A DNA stretch of 64,000 nt, from the NCBI GenBank assembly GCA_018266895.1, contig JAFDZQ010000017.1, positions 26,992-90,991 of the forward strand, given 5' to 3'. The first letter of the stretch is position 1; each line of letters begins with the position of its first letter. Positions 61,418-64,000 of the stretch are shown piece after piece. The stretch comes from Bacteroidota bacterium (GTDB taxonomy: Bacteria > Bacteroidota > Ignavibacteria > Tepidaquicellales > Tepidaquicellaceae). The notes beneath the pieces are model-generated. The model saw only the letters and a program-made list of their open reading frames with translations. It had not been told where the DNA came from and did not search any database. The position numbers and the translations under genes were made by a program.

Positions 61418-63805
61418 TTATTTTATAAGTAACATTTTTTTAGTTTGAATAAAACCATCAGCCCGACCTGCGAGGTCAACTTCTATTTTGTAATAATAAA
61501 TCCCGCTTGGCAAACTGCTTCCTTCAAATTCAATATAATATTTACCTGTTGTTTTGAATTCATACACAATTTCTTTTATTTTTTGTCCGAGATTATTGTA
61601 AACATTAATTCTGACCATTCCGTCTTTAGGAAGTGAATAATAAATCTTTGTATCAGGATTAAAGGGATTAGGATAATTACTTAAAGAAAATTTATCAGTT
61701 GAAATATTATTGCCTGTATGTGAATCCGGTCCCTCAGCTTCCGTGCAACCGTTTTGATACCCTGACACTAATCCTCTCTCCGAGTTCAATGATCTCAATC
61801 CGCGATTATCTTTTGCTATTATTTCATAAGAAAAAGTTGCAATAGTCGGAGGACATATCGGATTCTGATCAAAATTCGGATCATGTAAAGTTACTTCATA
61901 ATCAATATATTGGGTTGTATTGCTTGAAACAGTAGCTGCTAAAACATAACTTGGCTCAACATTGCAATCTGATGAACCGCCTCTGTATATTTCATAAACC
62001 GGAGTGATGCCTGTAGGACCATTAGAAGCGCTATAAAAATCAGGTTCGATATTTTGATCCCAACTGATGCTCGGATGAAATTGATCACTCCCTGTTCCTC
62101 CGAAATACGATTTTGTAACTTTTACACTTTTCGGTTTTGAAGGAGGAAGGTCTGTTAATGCCTGTACGTCATTGTTGTAATAAATTTTGACTGTAATTTC
62201 TCCGTTAGTTGAATCTTGAGAACCTAAGCTAACAGTAAGTCCTGTATTTGATGAAATGCAGGAGCTTGACGAAGGATTACTGTAAGGACTAAAGATTTCC
62301 TCATATCCCATATTGAATCCATCTAATCCGTCTCCTCTGTCATCCCATGAAATTGAAAATGAGTTTGGATCCTCTGAACACATATCATCAGTTAGTATTG
62401 CCGGAAACCAACCTGTAGCCGATAAGAGTTTTCTATATTCATCCCTTCCAGAGTATCTGGAACCACTGAGAGTATTTGAAATGGGTAAACTTATTCCCAG
62501 TGCCTGATGATAATTCTGAACAGGTACATAAACATTTCTATCCAATGTCCAATTGAATTTTCCTTCTGCGCTTACTATGTCATAAGGTTGATTGAAATTG
62601 CTGCAATTAAAACCTTCCCTGTAAACGAAAAGTCCTTTCCCATCCGGACAAGCCGGATCAATTTCAGCAAAATTAATATTATAACAATTTTTTCCGCCTC
62701 TTGATATTCCATCGTAAACAGATTTTTTCTGATGATTGGCGATCCAAACATATTCATTTGAGGTATTTGGAATTTTAATTTTATACGAAACTCCTGACTC
62801 TGTATAATCTGGCAATGTGAAAGTATATATTCCTGTTTGATCAATTAAATTTATTGGAGTATAATCAATTACCGGAGCAGAACGCTCCATAGGAGTATAT
62901 AAATAAGTTGTTGCGCCATGTCCCGGTGTCATGAATCCCATATTAATATGCTTTCCATCAGTACTTAAAGGAATATTGTATCCGAACAATTTATGACTGT
63001 ATTCATGTTCAAGTATAATTTCAGATCTTCCTGTAGCATGATGTAAATTTAAAGCTGTAATACCATTTGCCCATCCAATTGTTACGTTATCAAACCTTAC
63101 ATCAGTTATTCCAAGTTCCGCATTACCGCCCCATGATGAATTCCAAAACCACCCACTGTCATTATTATGTGGTATCGTTCTGTAATTCATTAATATCATT
63201 TCCGCTTGTCCATTAGGTTCAAATATCCACTGATTATTAACGTTATTCCAGTTGTCATATCTTGTCCAGTCTATATTTCTCGTTGAATCGAGATATTTAA
63301 GAACGTACAGATTCATACCTCCGAATTCAAAGTGTAAAGAATCACGGTAATACAAAGAATTTCTTGGCAGTGTAATTGCAATCTCATCACCTATCACGTC
63401 ATATTGTCCCATTGACATTTCGCAGAAAAAATCCGAGATAGTATAGTCATGATATCTTGTCATAAACGGATCATTCGGATTTCCAACCAAAGAATCTATT
63501 AGATGACCGTTTGTTCCTGAATGTGGATTAATTGGTCGTGGATTTTGAGTTTGAAATGCATTTTTCCAAATTGTATAATTATAACCTGAAGTTGTATCGT
63601 CTGGAAAAGTAATGTATATAACCAGACATCTTAAATAATCGGATGACCCTGGTGTTTTTACAGGAATATTTGTCAGACCGCCTAATCCTTGTGTTCCACA
63701 TTCCTGACCTAGTTCATCGAATTGTGAATAACTTATTTTGCTATTGCATAGAAATAAAATTATAAGACAAATTAATATTAATTTAAAGTTTATACTCTTT
63801 TTCAT
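61418..63805 (-). CDS. Secreted HExxH-containing protein with T9SS sorting domain
   Basis: This 795-residue protein has a signal peptide (residues about 1-28) and a large extracellular region. HEYSH at 267-271 is a zinc-metalloprotease HExxH site, and TPGHG downstream could supply a third ligand. The layout resembles M6-like secreted peptidases: LRCLVIYITFPDD near residue 58 and later SRGGKNCYNINFAEIDPACPDG. The C-terminal tail (about 716-795), YPNPFNPDTKIYYSLPKDG ending IYYYKIEVDLAG and a basic end, is a type A T9SS sorting signal. It would be exported and attached to the cell surface or released. Confidence 0.85.
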   Translation of the reverse strand: MKKSINFKLILICLIILFLCNSKISYSQFDELGQECGTQGLGGLTNIPVKTPGSSDYLRCLVIYITFPDDTTSGYNYTIWKNAFQTQNPRPINPHSGTNGHLIDSLVGNPNDPFMTRYHDYTISDFFCEMSMGQYDVIGDEIAITLPRNSLYYRDSLHFEFGGMNLYVLKYLDSTRNIDWTRYDNWNNVNNQWIFEPNGQAEMILMNYRTIPHNNDSGWFWNSSWGGNAELGITDVRFDNVTIGWANGITALNLHHATGRSEIILEHEYSHKLFGYNIPLSTDGKHINMGFMTPGHGATTYLYTPMERSAPVIDYTPINLIDQTGIYTFTLPDYTESGVSYKIKIPNTSNEYVWIANHQKKSVYDGISRGGKNCYNINFAEIDPACPDGKGLFVYREGFNCSNFNQPYDIVSAEGKFNWTLDRNVYVPVQNYHQALGISLPISNTLSGSRYSGRDEYRKLLSATGWFPAILTDDMCSEDPNSFSISWDDRGDGLDGFNMGYEEIFSPYSNPSSSSCISSNTGLTVSLGSQDSTNGEITVKIYYNNDVQALTDLPPSKPKSVKVTKSYFGGTGSDQFHPSISWDQNIEPDFYSASNGPTGITPVYEIYRGGSSDCNVEPSYVLAATVSSNTTQYIDYEVTLHDPNFDQNPICPPTIATFSYEIIAKDNRGLRSLNSERGLVSGYQNGCTEAEGPDSHTGNNISTDKFSLSNYPNPFNPDTKIYYSLPKDGMVRINVYNNLGQKIKEIVYEFKTTGKYYIEFEGSSLPSGIYYYKIEVDLAGRADGFIQTKKMLLIK

Positions 63806-63861
63806 AATTTTGTATTTTTAAAATTTATAAATGAAATTTTAAATAATAAATATGTAAGTTG

Positions 63862-63958
63862 AAAAAAAAGGGCAAGACTATACCACTATTTTTAGTTTAG
63901 TGATTGATCTTAGATAAAACTTGCCATGGTTAATTTCTTAGAGAGTCTATGCCCTTTT
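63862..63958 (-). terminator. Terminator-like hairpin with alternative pairing upstream of the HExxH protease gene
   Basis: On the - strand AAAAGGGCA (63958-63950), one bulged base and AGACT pair with AGTCT and TGCCCTTTT (63874-63866) across a 64-nt loop, followed by a T8 run. Inside the loop GGCAAG (63925-63920) is exactly complementary to CTTGCC of the 3' arm, and CACTA/TAGTG form a small hairpin. Two mutually exclusive structures are therefore possible. It lies 57 nt before the protease start; it may be a leader attenuator or the end of a transcript from outside the window. Confidence 0.6.
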
Positions 63959-64000
63959 ACTATTTATTATTGGAAATGGGGGAGTAAAACATTTTGTGTA

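Overview
The window is AT-rich DNA from a member of the Bacteroidota/Ignavibacteriota group, most likely the Ignavibacteria branch. The evidence is a secreted protein with a type IX secretion (T9SS) C-terminal sorting tail that starts YPNPFNPDTKI, several TAnnTTTG promoter-like boxes, few Shine-Dalgarno sequences, and a core-gene set (bacterial-type AspRS, SMC, PpiD, YbeY with an Asp third ligand) typical of that group. No rRNA, tRNA, CRISPR array, prophage or intact insertion sequence was seen.

Gene orientation splits the window cleanly. Everything from 1 to about 34.5 kb is on the + strand and everything from 34.5 to 63.8 kb is on the - strand, and the two halves meet at a bidirectional terminator between osmC-like and trxA genes.

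1-22 kb is an accessory-looking region of short, mostly unrelated enzymes, one per transcript-sized unit: RibD-like reductase, aldo/keto reductase, agmatine-deiminase-like protein, three YdeI/DUF1801 proteins, cupin, dioxygenase-thioredoxin fusion, SRPBCC, DinB-like, four GNAT acetyltransferases (including 17.4 and 21.0 kb), MOSC, VOC, a class II amidotransferase, an orphan adenine methyltransferase, an alpha/beta hydrolase, an ECF sigma factor with an overlapping membrane protein, and an ABC exporter. It contains a MITE-like element, pieces of other interspersed repeats and gene remnants. 21.8-34.5 kb is more housekeeping: HPPD, AspRS, SDR, a catalytically degenerate GH2-like membrane protein, SMC (TTG start), an MtnX-like HAD phosphatase, ICMT-like protein, MarR regulator and OsmC.

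The - strand half holds several operons: ybeY-smg-topA-tldD-pmbA-xer; a JAMM/LysM membrane protein, a ubiquitin E2-like protein and a gamma-carbonic anhydrase; a large subtilisin with P-domain and dockerin; beta-barrel, subtilisin and birA; ppiD; glycosyltransferase-purD-galE-meaB; an M24 aminopeptidase; and at the end a T9SS-exported HExxH protein preceded by a terminator-like RNA structure with an alternative pairing.

The most interesting item is the JAMM-E2 pair at 43.5-45.3 kb. A ubiquitin-conjugating-like enzyme with its HPN motif and cysteine sits next to a membrane-anchored JAMM peptidase that carries a peptidoglycan-binding LysM domain. No E1 or ubiquitin-like gene is recognisable in the window.
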